Shown: in pieces, positions 1-6,631 of the stretch
How positions within the stretch are numbered: position 1 is the first letter of the stretch
Layout of the letters: the number at the start of each line of letters is the position of its first letter
NCBI GenBank assembly: GCA_002441045.1
Contig: DJWQ01000218.1
Coordinates: 1-11,346 of the forward strand
DNA length: 11,346 bases
Origin: Firmicutes bacterium UBA6226
GTDB lineage: Bacteria > Bacillota_A > Clostridia > Peptostreptococcales > Acidaminobacteraceae
Direction of reading: 5' to 3'
Position numbers and translations under genes: made by a program
Notes under the pieces: model-generated
Database searches by the model: none
Seen by the model: the letters and a program-made list of their open reading frames with translations, nothing else
What the model was told of the DNA's origin: nothing

Positions 1-743
1 GACTCATAGCCAAGGTATTGATGTAGAACAAATCCTAAAACCGTACATAATAGGACAGAAATACTTTTCTTCATAAGAATAGGATCTTTTATCGCCTTCT
101 TCTCATCTAACTTCAAGATCTTTCTCTTGTTTTCTTCTGTTGCAACATAATGAATTCTGTAACCAAATTTAAAAATGGCCATCGTAATAATAAAGATTAC
201 AACTACTACTGGTCCAAGAGCTATTAAGAAGTCCATAAAGCCTAAGCCAGTTGCACTACCAATCATAATGTTCGGTGGATCTCCAATCAGTGTAGCAGTA
301 CCACCAATATTGGCAATCAATATTTCAGGTACTAAAAACGGAATTGGATTTAGTTCCAGTGTATCGGTTATAACCAAAGTAACTGGAACAATTAATAGAA
401 CTGTCGTTACGTTATCGAGTAATGCTGATGCAAAGGCGGTAATAACGCAAAAGTAAAGAATGATTTTCCAAGGATCTCCTTTTGCTATTTTTGCCGCCTT
501 TATTGCGACATACTGAAAAATACCGCTTTTCTTCATAATATTGACGATGATCATCATCCCAATTAAAAGACCGATGGTATTAAAGTCAATATAATGTAGT
601 GCTTTTTCCTGCCCCTCAATATTAAGCATTACCATTAAAAATGCGCCAACCATTGCAACTGCAGTACGGTTAAGCTTCTCTGACATAATCAGTAAATACG
701 TAATGAAAAATACACCTATTGCCAATACAAGATGAAATTGCAT
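1..743 (-). CDS. ArsB/NhaD-type ion transporter, N-terminal part (cut by window edge)
   Basis: The 247 visible codons encode a polytopic membrane protein; the rest of the gene lies beyond base 1. Several long hydrophobic stretches are visible (about residues 5-19, 28-40, 56-70, 93-127 and 170-192). The signature GGTATLIGDPPN at residues 147-158, together with LLDNVTTVLL at 108-117, is typical of the ion transporter superfamily that includes ArsB, NhaD and the P-protein permeases. Family members move anions or exchange Na+ for H+ across the cytoplasmic membrane; the substrate cannot be told from this half. The chosen start is the ATG at 743, with AGGAAG about 11 bases upstream. An in-frame GTG four codons earlier would sit directly against that ribosome binding site and is less likely. 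The gene has its own promoter, so it need not be cotranscribed with the MATE gene upstream. Family assignment is firm, function is open. Confidence 0.9.
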   Translation of the reverse strand, partial: MQFHLVLAIGVFFITYLLIMSEKLNRTAVAMVGAFLMVMLNIEGQEKALHYIDFNTIGLLIGMMIIVNIMKKSGIFQYVAIKAAKIAKGDPWKIILYFCVITAFASALLDNVTTVLLIVPVTLVITDTLELNPIPFLVPEILIANIGGTATLIGDPPNIMIGSATGLGFMDFLIALGPVVVVIFIITMAIFKFGYRIHYVATEENKRKILKLDEKKAIKDPILMKKSISVLLCTVLGFVLHQYLGYE

Positions 744-774
744 ACCCCCGCACACTTCCTATACTTTGTATTTT

Positions 775-794
775 GAGTCCATTCAATTGGACTC
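775..794 (-). repeat. Perfect 7-bp inverted repeat in the transporter leader
   Basis: The arms GAGTCCA (775-781) and TGGACTC (788-794) flank six bases. The repeat begins about five bases after the predicted transcription start at about 799. It could be a repressor operator placed just past the promoter, or a 5'-terminal mRNA hairpin that stabilises the message. No T-run follows on either strand, so it is not an intrinsic terminator. Confidence 0.6.
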
Positions 795-805
795 GGATAA
801 ATTTA

Positions 806-834
806 ATCATACGCTTCACATGAGTAAAAATCAA
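806..834 (-). promoter_or_regulatory. Sigma-A-type promoter of the ArsB/NhaD-type transporter gene
   Basis: Read on the minus strand, TTGATT (829-834) and TATGAT (806-811) are separated by exactly 17 bases. Transcription would begin near base 799, giving a leader of about 56 bases before the ATG at 743. No competing promoter of similar quality was seen in the 190-bp gap. Confidence 0.65.
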
Positions 835-933
835 GTAAGTTTACGAGTTCTTTACTTTGTTTAGTATTTTAAGTGTTTGGCTTTGTTAATAAAAAATTTA
901 CAATTATTCTTTAATTTTTTAAAGTTTTATTGG

Positions 934-2307
934 TTAACCCTCTAGTAAATCTGCGGTCTTATCGCTAAACTCTGGACGTCTTTTTATTATGATATTAAAC
1001 CATATAAAAACGATAACCCCTTTGAATATACTGCTAATGGTAATGCTCCACCAGATTCCATTCAAACCAAGAATGGTCATTTTACTAAAATATAGTGCCA
1101 TTGGAATCCTCAACAGATTAAATGCAATACTGGTTAAGGCAGCCGGTTCTGTTCTCCCTATCCCATTAAACGCACCTGAACTTGTAATTTCCACACACAT
1201 GAAGAGTTGGGAAATCGCCAAAATTCTCAAGTAGTCTATACCCAGTGGAATCGCTGCAGATTCTCTGATAAAGATCATAAAGAGCCATTTTGCACCGAAG
1301 AATAACAGCACAGTATTAAATAATCCTATGACAAGCGCTATTTTCATAGAGGTAAAATAGCCCTTAACCACTCTTCTGTATTGATTTGCACCATAATTTT
1401 GTCCAACAAAACTGCCCAGTGCCACAGCGAATCCAGTTGCAGTCATCCAAGTGATTGATTCAATTTGAGAGCCAACTTTTTGCACCGCTATAGGGAGTGC
1501 GCCATATTCCGCTATAATCCTTGCAATCACCATAGAGATCAAGGTAAACAATGCACTTTGAAGTGCAGGTGGAAAGCCCATTTTTACGATGGTAACCACT
1601 TCGTCGAAATCTGGTTTTCTAATAAACTGAAAGTGCTTAAACAAGCTGTGTTTAAAACGTATGTTATAGATAAAAATCGATAATACTACAGCCTGAGCTA
1701 ACACGGTTGCAATCGCAGCCCCTTTGACACCCATAACAGGAAATGGTCCGATTCCATTGATTAAAACTGGATCAAGTACCATGTTAATTACAAGACCAAC
1801 TGCGTTAATTTGAAACGGTAATTTGCTATTCCCTCTACCGTTAAAAATCCCTGTTAGAACTTGATTTAAAAAGTTAAAAATCAAACCCGATACAACGATG
1901 ATTAAATAGGCAATCGCCATATCTTCAACGGCTGCATTGTTTGTATTAAAAAAACCGATCAATGGTCTTCTCAAGATTAAGATGATCGCAGAATAAATCA
2001 CCGCAACTATTGAGCTGATAAACAATCCGTTTCGGGCAACCTTCTGGGCAACATCGTTCTTTCCTGCACCGGTTGCCTGAGCAACTCTAATTTCCGTTCC
2101 CGTCTTACCTAAAAAAATAAATGCTTGTGATAGCCACATAAAAAATCCTGCAATTCCAACAGCCGCAACTGCGTTGGAACCCAAGAAACCAATCCAAATC
2201 ATATCGGTTAAATTATATGCCATTTGTATAAAGCTCGTTCCCATAATTGGGAGTGCCATTTTTACAAGCCCTTTAAAAATAGGGCCTCTCGTTAAATCCT
2301 GTTCCAT
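934..2307 (-). CDS. MATE family multidrug/cation efflux protein
   Basis: A full-length (457 aa) multidrug and toxic compound extrusion transporter of the NorM/DinF type. It has about twelve hydrophobic segments in two similar halves, the usual length for the family. The N-terminal segment ALPIMGTSFIQMAYNLTDMIWIG (residues 18-40) carries the conserved first-helix aspartate, D35, used for cation coupling in characterised MATE pumps. Such proteins export drugs, dyes or metabolites in exchange for Na+ or H+; the natural substrate here is unknown. The ATG at 2307 is preceded by GAGGA seven bases away. The gene stands alone: it is transcribed away from the chemoreceptor gene, and the next minus-strand gene downstream has its own promoter. 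A DNA repeat upstream of the promoter suggests activator control. I am sure of the family, not of the substrate. Confidence 0.95.
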   Translation of the reverse strand: MEQDLTRGPIFKGLVKMALPIMGTSFIQMAYNLTDMIWIGFLGSNAVAAVGIAGFFMWLSQAFIFLGKTGTEIRVAQATGAGKNDVAQKVARNGLFISSIVAVIYSAIILILRRPLIGFFNTNNAAVEDMAIAYLIIVVSGLIFNFLNQVLTGIFNGRGNSKLPFQINAVGLVINMVLDPVLINGIGPFPVMGVKGAAIATVLAQAVVLSIFIYNIRFKHSLFKHFQFIRKPDFDEVVTIVKMGFPPALQSALFTLISMVIARIIAEYGALPIAVQKVGSQIESITWMTATGFAVALGSFVGQNYGANQYRRVVKGYFTSMKIALVIGLFNTVLLFFGAKWLFMIFIRESAAIPLGIDYLRILAISQLFMCVEITSSGAFNGIGRTEPAALTSIAFNLLRIPMALYFSKMTILGLNGIWWSITISSIFKGVIVFIWFNIIIKRRPEFSDKTADLLEG

Positions 2308-2338
2308 TATTGTGTCCTCAACTTTTAGTCTTTCTCAC

Positions 2339-2344
2339 ATTATA
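2339..2344 (-). promoter_or_regulatory. Extended -10 promoter of the MATE gene
   Basis: On the minus strand a perfect TATAAT is preceded by TG plus one base, the extended -10 pattern. The -35 position has only weak matches (TGTCTA or CTGTCT). Transcription would start near 2331, leaving a leader of about 24 bases. A consensus extended -10 with a poor -35 is a common arrangement for activator-assisted promoters. Confidence 0.6.
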
Positions 2345-2381
2345 GCAAATCTGCTTTTTAATAGACAGTACGTAAATCACA

Positions 2382-2416
2382 ATCTTACTTTCAATTCAAT
2401 ATCGCATCTTACTTTC
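2382..2416 (-). repeat. Direct repeat of 11 bp upstream of the MATE promoter
   Basis: The plus-strand sequence ATCTTACTTTC occurs at 2382-2392 and again at 2406-2416, a 24-base period. Relative to the predicted MATE start near 2331, the copies lie at about -51 to -61 and -75 to -85. That position suits an activator that binds direct repeats, such as a two-component response regulator. The binding protein is unknown. Confidence 0.5.
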
Positions 2417-2485
2417 TTAAAGAACTTGATTGATCGATATCACGTGCAACTTTTGTTTACAGTTTTTCGCACACCCATACTTATA

Positions 2486-2504
2486 TGTAACGAAATGTTT
2501 ACAC
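2486..2504 (+). promoter_or_regulatory. TGTAAC-N6-TTTACAC element upstream of the chemoreceptor gene
   Basis: TGTAAC (2486-2491) and TTTACAC (2498-2504) are separated by six bases and form an imperfect inverted repeat. The same element, with the same spacing and 16 of 19 identical bases, occurs at 3666-3684 before the SLH-CAP gene. A looser relative, TGCAAC-N5-TTTACA, lies at 2445-2461. It is a candidate site for an unknown shared regulator. Confidence 0.45.
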
Positions 2505-2670
2505 TTCTTCCTTATGCTAACACGATTACTATCCTTTTATTGCGCTACTCGATTTCATCGATGTGGTATTTTCATATAAAGAATAAACTGAAAGCAGAAA
2601 TAATTCATAATGATCATGGCATTGTTTTTGCATTTTAAATAAGGATGAAACTATTCAAAAGGAGTGCATT

Positions 2671-3498
2671 ATGAGTATACATCCACAATTAACGCAATTA
2701 ATTGAGCTTTCTAAAACAATTCAGGCATTGGCTCTTAGAGACACTGCGATTGCTGTTACAAGTTTAGATACCTACATACACTATTTAGCGGGTAAACAAC
2801 TCAATCATAGAGTGAAGGCTGGAGATCCAGTAAAAATCGGCTCACTTGTAGAAAAAGCAATGTCCTTAAAAGAAAGGCAAATGGCAATTGTTGATGCAAG
2901 TTTATTTGGCATTCCTTATGTTGGAACAGCCCTTCCTATTTTTGACAACGAGAATGGCAAGGTGATAGGAAGTTTGTTTATCGGTGAAAGCACTGAAAAG
3001 CAGGAGCTGCTAAGAAATATGGCAAAGGAGCTTAGTCAAAACCTTTCGGACATAACAGACTCAACAAAAAACATCTCTGATAAAGCGGAGGAATTTACGC
3101 GTTTTTCCAATCAATTGGCTCAATTGACAGAACAATTTAACAACAAGATCGGCGAGGTTAACTCCTTTACCGCTATTATTCAAAATATATCTAAGAAATC
3201 AAATATGCTTGGTATAAATGCTGCCATTGAATCCGCTCGAATAGGTGAACAAGGTAGGGGGTTTGCTGTAGTTGCAGAAGAGATCAGTAAGCTTTCTAAG
3301 CAAAGCAATGATTCTGTGGTGTCCATCTCCCAGATGACCACCTCTATCATGACAGACAGCCAATCATTAAAAGATGAAACTCAGACGATGTATACACTTT
3401 CTGATGAAATTATGACGATTTTAAGCACACTAACACAAAGCATTGAATCCATCTATGGAATGGTAGAAGAATTGACCAGTATTTCAGATAGTTTGTAG
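2671..3498 (+). CDS. Short soluble methyl-accepting chemotaxis-type receptor
   Basis: A 275-residue protein with no signal peptide and no transmembrane segment. Residues 1 to about 110 form an alpha/beta sensory region; the stretch [20 protein letters not shown] (81-100) resembles the core strands of PAS/Cache-like sensors. From about 120 on it is helical coiled coil. Residues 183-204, [22 protein letters not shown], are the conserved hairpin tip of chemoreceptors that contacts CheA and CheW. The signalling arms are much shorter than in classical receptors (usually over 500 residues), so this is a cytoplasmic mini-receptor that may sense an internal signal or join arrays of larger receptors. 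The ATG at 2671 has AAAAGGAG six bases upstream. The gene appears monocistronic, closed by the terminator at 3526-3554. The signal sensed is unknown. Confidence 0.9.
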   Translation: MSIHPQLTQLIELSKTIQALALRDTAIAVTSLDTYIHYLAGKQLNHRVKAGDPVKIGSLVEKAMSLKERQMAIVDASLFGIPYVGTALPIFDNENGKVIGSLFIGESTEKQELLRNMAKELSQNLSDITDSTKNISDKAEEFTRFSNQLAQLTEQFNNKIGEVNSFTAIIQNISKKSNMLGINAAIESARIGEQGRGFAVVAEEISKLSKQSNDSVVSISQMTTSIMTDSQSLKDETQTMYTLSDEIMTILSTLTQSIESIYGMVEELTSISDSL

Positions 3499-3525
3499 GT
3501 TATCCGTTTGTAATGCTATATCTAG

Positions 3526-3554
3526 AAGTCGCAGAATTTAAATGCGACTTTTTT
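3526..3554 (+). terminator. Intrinsic terminator of the chemoreceptor gene
   Basis: The arms AAGTCGCA (3526-3533) and TGCGACTT (3543-3550) form a perfect 8-bp stem with a 9-base AT-rich loop. A run of six T (3549-3554) overlaps the end of the stem. It begins 28 bases after the stop codon. Confidence 0.9.
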
Positions 3555-3587
3555 GTCTTTTCGATACTCATAGAGATTTTCACAGAA

Positions 3588-3616
3588 TTGACTTATATTC
3601 TTTATGGAAATGTAAT
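3588..3616 (+). promoter_or_regulatory. Probable promoter of the SLH-CAP gene
   Basis: TTGACT (3588-3593) and TGTAAT (3611-3616) are separated by 17 bases, close to the sigma-A consensus. A perfect TATAAT follows at 3638-3643 and may be a second start, though its -35 is poor (TGCACT at 3616-3621). Either would give a leader of roughly 75-105 bases. Confidence 0.55.
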
Positions 3617-3665
3617 GCACTGGTAACACGATTCAAGTATAATAAAGGTAGTTTGTTGATTCGGG

Positions 3666-3684
3666 TGTAACTATAAGTTTACAC
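3666..3684 (+). promoter_or_regulatory. TGTAAC-N6-TTTACAC element upstream of the SLH-CAP gene
   Basis: This element matches the one at 2486-2504 at 16 of 19 positions with identical spacing. With the preceding G it forms outer arms GTGTAA and TTACAC (3665-3684), and its core contains AACT-ATA-AGTT. It lies just downstream of both candidate -10 boxes and 41 bases before the start codon, a position that would suit a repressor. Confidence 0.45.
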
Positions 3685-3696
3685 AATTATTATGTC

Positions 3697-3708
3697 AACT
3701 TTAAAGTT
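3697..3708 (+). repeat. 12-bp perfect palindrome before the SLH-CAP ribosome binding site
   Basis: AACTTTAAAGTT is a perfect palindrome ending six bases before the AAGGAG ribosome binding site. It shares AACT/AGTT ends with the core of the element at 3669-3679, so the leader carries two similar short palindromes 28 bases apart. It may be a second half of a regulatory site; a chance AT-rich palindrome is also possible. Confidence 0.35.
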
Positions 3709-3725
3709 CATCTTAAGGAGAAATT

Positions 3726-5219
3726 ATGAATCGTTTTATTAAAAGACTTTTCGTCACTATTTTATTAATAGCTCTTACCGTTACAAGTATACCTGCAGAT
3801 TTTGCAGCTGCATTTGGAGATACTACTGGGCATTGGGCTGAATCCTATATAGATACAATCAAACCTCTCGGTGTTATTAACGGATATCCAGATGGTACTT
3901 TTAGACCGGATACCTCTGTAAAGCGCATTGAGTTTATTGCAATTATTGTTAATGCACTAAAATTACCACTTAGAGCAGCAACTCCAAATGAATATTGGGG
4001 AGCGCCATACGCCGAGTCCGCACTTACTTCGGGTTTATTAAAGGAAACCGAATATGGTGGCATTACAGAAAGTAGCCTAGAAAAATCAATTACTCGAGAA
4101 GAGATGTCCAGCATTGTCGTCAATGCTTTCTACAGTCGAGGTAAGACCATAAGTGAAACACAGAAGTCCGATGCATTAAGTTCATTATCTGATTTCAATA
4201 CGGTTTCTAGTGAATATTACGATCAATCTGTCGCTGCAGTTGCCCTTGGGATCATTAGCGGTTATCCTGATGGTACTTTTGGCCCTACTAAGACAGCTAC
4301 AAGAGCCCATGCCGCTGTAATGTCTCAAAAGTTACTCACTGAAATTGGCGTTCTTCAAGGAAATACTGCAACAGCTACTTATAGTATCAATGGAATAAAA
4401 ATCGGTGATTCGTATGACACAGTCATCAAACTTGCAGGTCGACCTTTAAGAGAAGACTATAGTGAATACGGATTCACATGGCTGGTTTATCACAATAACT
4501 ATAAAAACTATTATCAAATTGGTATTCAGAACAATGAAGTTGTCGCTCTCTATACTGCATCTGACTTATTAAGTGGCAAATCAAATGTCGCATTAGGTCA
4601 AACAAAAAATGAAGTTACTAAACTTTTGGGCACACCATTGAGTTACATTCAAAAGGGCTCAACTCAATACCAACAATACAATACTGCAGAAACTGCTGTT
4701 TATTTAAAGGACAATGCCTATGTAACGGCTTATTTTGATACTGCTTTAGGTGGAAAACTTTTCGCCGTGAAAATAGTTGATTACAGCGTTGAACAATCTA
4801 TGAAACGCCAGTATGGCACAGCTTCTGATGCGCTGAGAGTTTCTTATGAGAAGACCATTTTTGATTTAGCGAACGTTTTTAGAGTATCAAATGGCAAATC
4901 GATATTATCTTGGCATGAAGGTCTTGCAAACGTGGCTAGAAAACACAGCAAGGACATGGCAGTTCGTTCATTCTTCGATCACATTAATCCAAGTGGTTAT
5001 TCACCATTTGATCGTATTTTAGCCGATGGTATCGATTATTCTGTAGCTGCTGAGAATATCGCAGCAGGATACACAAATGCTTTTGCGGCACACTCAGGCT
5101 GGGTAAACTCACCAGGACATAGAGAAAATCTGTTAAGACAGATTGACTATCTTGGTGTTGGGATCTATATTGGTGGCGAATATGTCAATTACTTTACTCA
5201 GGATTTTATTACGCCATGA
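3726..5219 (+). CDS. Secreted surface protein: SLH repeats, CAP-associated domain, CAP domain
   Basis: A 497-residue exported protein. Residues 1-29 are a signal peptide (lysines and arginine, a hydrophobic core, then an Ala-rich end). Three S-layer-homology repeats follow. Repeat 1 (about 30-80) and repeat 3 (about 153-203) each contain GYPDGTF; the middle repeat (about 90-140) is degenerate but keeps ITREE. The usual TRAE wall-polymer motif reads VKRIE, ITREE and ATRAH in the three repeats. Residues 222-353 look like a CAP-associated domain with two related halves, beginning IKIGDSYDTVIKLAGRP and VALGQTKNEVTKLLGTP. Residues 372-495 are a CAP/SCP domain: the conserved cavity residues appear as H419, E443 (AENIAAGY) and H465 (NSPGHREN). 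It is probably anchored to the cell wall through SLH; the activity of bacterial CAP domains is mostly unknown. TAAGGAG lies five bases before the ATG. It is a single-gene unit between two terminators. Confidence 0.93.
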   Translation: MNRFIKRLFVTILLIALTVTSIPADFAAAFGDTTGHWAESYIDTIKPLGVINGYPDGTFRPDTSVKRIEFIAIIVNALKLPLRAATPNEYWGAPYAESALTSGLLKETEYGGITESSLEKSITREEMSSIVVNAFYSRGKTISETQKSDALSSLSDFNTVSSEYYDQSVAAVALGIISGYPDGTFGPTKTATRAHAAVMSQKLLTEIGVLQGNTATATYSINGIKIGDSYDTVIKLAGRPLREDYSEYGFTWLVYHNNYKNYYQIGIQNNEVVALYTASDLLSGKSNVALGQTKNEVTKLLGTPLSYIQKGSTQYQQYNTAETAVYLKDNAYVTAYFDTALGGKLFAVKIVDYSVEQSMKRQYGTASDALRVSYEKTIFDLANVFRVSNGKSILSWHEGLANVARKHSKDMAVRSFFDHINPSGYSPFDRILADGIDYSVAAENIAAGYTNAFAAHSGWVNSPGHRENLLRQIDYLGVGIYIGGEYVNYFTQDFITP

Positions 5220-5263
5220 TAATAATGGTGCCAATTTCAGGATCGATTCGTAATACTAATTAT

Positions 5264-5306
5264 AAGAGCAACTCTATTGCAAATCTGCAGTAGGTTGCTC
5301 TTTTTT
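5264..5306 (+). terminator. Strong intrinsic terminator between the convergent SLH-CAP gene and znu operon
   Basis: The outer arms AAGAGCAAC (5264-5272) and GTTGCTCTT (5294-5302) pair perfectly. Inside them CTATTGCA (5274-5281) pairs with TGCAGTAG (5286-5293) with one G-U pair and one bulged T, around an AATC loop. Six T (5301-5306) follow on the plus strand. On the minus strand the tail is only CTTATAATT, so it is chiefly the SLH-CAP terminator but may also stop leftward transcription from zur. Confidence 0.9.
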
Positions 5307-5344
5307 GTTCAAAATTCTAATTAAATCCTGCCAACGGATGCGCT

Positions 5345-5794
5345 TTAATTGCTTCTTTCATTACCTCTTTCTTGACAAGAAGGACAGACGCCAAAAATTT
5401 CTAAGCGATGCTCTAAAATTTTAAAATGCGTTTGATTTCCCAAATCCTGTTCGTAGGCTTTTAATGGACATCCTTTAATAGAAGTAACTTTATTACATTT
5501 TACACAAATCAAGTGGTGCTTGTGTTCTCTACGATTAAATTCATAGGTAGACTTATGTTCATTGCCAAACGAATTCCTTAATACGATACTCTGCTTAACA
5601 AACAAATCGAGTATTCTATAAACCGTAGAAAGGTTGACCTTATCCTCATAAGCATCGTCTTCAAACAAGGCGATGTAGATACTTTCAGCGGTTACTGGTT
5701 CCTTACACGCAATAAGATACTCAATAACTCTACGTCTTTGAGTTGTATTTTTTATTTGATTGGCTTTAAATAATTCGACTATATTTTGATTCAT
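5345..5794 (-). CDS. zur: Fur family regulator, probably zinc-responsive repressor Zur
   Basis: A 149-residue Fur-family repressor. The winged-helix DNA-binding half (about 1-85) includes TTQRRRVIEYL (17-27) and the recognition region NLSTVYRILDLFVKQ (54-68). The C-terminal half has H91, H93 and H94 followed by CVKC (C97, C100) and ends with CPSC (C137, C140). The two CxxC pairs are the structural zinc site common in Fur proteins, and the histidines belong to the sensing site. Fur, Zur and PerR are hard to tell apart by sequence alone; Zur is chosen because the gene is the last in a zinc-uptake operon. Zinc-loaded Zur would bind upstream of znuA and repress the whole operon, itself included. 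The znuB stop codon forms part of its ribosome binding site TAGGAGG, five bases before the ATG, which implies translational coupling. Confidence 0.88.
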   Translation of the reverse strand: MNQNIVELFKANQIKNTTQRRRVIEYLIACKEPVTAESIYIALFEDDAYEDKVNLSTVYRILDLFVKQSIVLRNSFGNEHKSTYEFNRREHKHHLICVKCNKVTSIKGCPLKAYEQDLGNQTHFKILEHRLEIFGVCPSCQERGNERSN

Positions 5795-5803
5795 AAAGGC
5801 CTC

Positions 5804-6622
5804 CTAACGTAGCTTTTTAATCAGCATCGCTATTAGAAAGAAAATGGCATTCACCATTACGATACTCGCCCCAGAAGGCAAATTCAGCACAAAAGATCCA
5901 ATTACGCCAATGATCACTGAAGCAACTGAAATAATCGTAGAAATGACGATCGTAGACAAAAAGCTTCTAGACACTTGTAACGCTGTCACCGTTGGAAATA
6001 CAATTAAACTGGAAATCAGCATCGTACCAACCACTCTAATCCCTAAAACGATGGTAACTGCCGTTAATACAGCGATTAAGGTATTCATCCGTTTGGTGTT
6101 AATACCCATTACACTTGCAAACGATTCATCATGTGTTATGGCAAACAGATCCTTGTAAAATAAAATGATTGTACTAACGACTAGCACTGCAAGTATAACA
6201 GATAAGACCACATCTGATTTGCTGATTAAAAGTATACTACCAAATAAAAAACTGAATAAATCAACATTAAACCCTTTAGACAAACTCGCTATAAGTACAC
6301 CAAAGGCAACTGAAAACGAAGATACCAATCCTATCGCTGCATCACCATGAAGCTGTGTTTTTTCGTTTAACTTAAGGATCATCATTGATGCTAAGATAAC
6401 GATGGGAATAGATAAATATAGTGGTGACTGGTTAAGCAGCAATGCAATTGCAACTGTTGCGAAGCTAACATGTGCAAGACCATCGCCAATCATAGAAAAT
6501 TTCTTTAACACTAAAAAAATACCAAGTAGGGAACTGCAAACTGCAATTAATATCCCTACAATGATTGCCCTTTGCATAAAACTATACTGAAGCGACTGAA
6601 TTATCATATTAAAAACTGCCAT
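5804..6622 (-). CDS. znuB: Zinc ABC transporter permease ZnuB
   Basis: A 272-residue membrane protein of the ABC-3 family, which imports zinc or manganese. Most of the sequence is hydrophobic and fits the seven to nine membrane helices usual for the family. Characteristic stretches are GIFLVLKKFSMIGDGLAHVS (residues 34-53) and the later segment GTMLISSLIVFPTVTALQVS, both well conserved in ZnuB/MntB/TroC-type permeases. It would form the transmembrane channel as a homodimer, with ZnuC bound on the cytoplasmic side and ZnuA delivering metal from outside. The preceding znuC stop codon overlaps its ribosome binding site TAGGAGG, five bases before the ATG at 6622, and the same arrangement is repeated at the znuB-zur junction. 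Zinc is inferred from the His-rich ZnuA partner and the zur gene; manganese cannot be excluded from the permease alone. Confidence 0.93.
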   Translation of the reverse strand: MAVFNMIIQSLQYSFMQRAIIVGILIAVCSSLLGIFLVLKKFSMIGDGLAHVSFATVAIALLLNQSPLYLSIPIVILASMMILKLNEKTQLHGDAAIGLVSSFSVAFGVLIASLSKGFNVDLFSFLFGSILLISKSDVVLSVILAVLVVSTIILFYKDLFAITHDESFASVMGINTKRMNTLIAVLTAVTIVLGIRVVGTMLISSLIVFPTVTALQVSRSFLSTIVISTIISVASVIIGVIGSFVLNLPSGASIVMVNAIFFLIAMLIKKLR

Positions 6623-6631
6623 CGTCGCCTC

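Larger units (their letters stand above)
2308..2670. other. 363-bp divergent intergenic region with no gene
   Basis: This gap separates the MATE gene (leftward) from the chemoreceptor gene (rightward). It contains the MATE promoter, an 11-bp direct repeat, the TGTAAC-N6-TTTACAC element at 2486-2504 and a weaker related copy at 2445-2461. A plus-strand open frame crosses it to base 2638, but its start lies inside the MATE gene, it has no ribosome binding site and its composition is not protein-like. No strong sigma-A promoter for the chemoreceptor was found; TATAAA near 2575-2580 with a weak -35 is the best guess. Confidence 0.6.

Noticed and set aside
909..924. Terminator after the MATE gene (CTTTAA and TTAAAG arms)
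   Set aside because: The stem is only A-T pairs and no clean T-run follows at the right place on the minus strand, so it would be too weak for a confident call.
2418..2440. SigD-like motility promoter (TAAA followed by ATCGATAT) before the chemoreceptor gene
   Set aside because: The spacing between the two parts is 11-12 bases rather than about 15, the -10 part matches poorly, and it lies more than 230 bases from the start codon.
2174..2638. 154-codon plus-strand open frame spanning the MATE 5' end and the intergenic region
   Set aside because: It starts inside the MATE gene on the opposite strand, has no ribosome binding site, and its translation shows no domain or protein-like composition. 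It is best explained as an AT-rich chance frame.
5844..6590. Three plus-strand frames opposite znuB
   Set aside because: All are shadows of the hydrophobic znuB coding sequence, without start signals.
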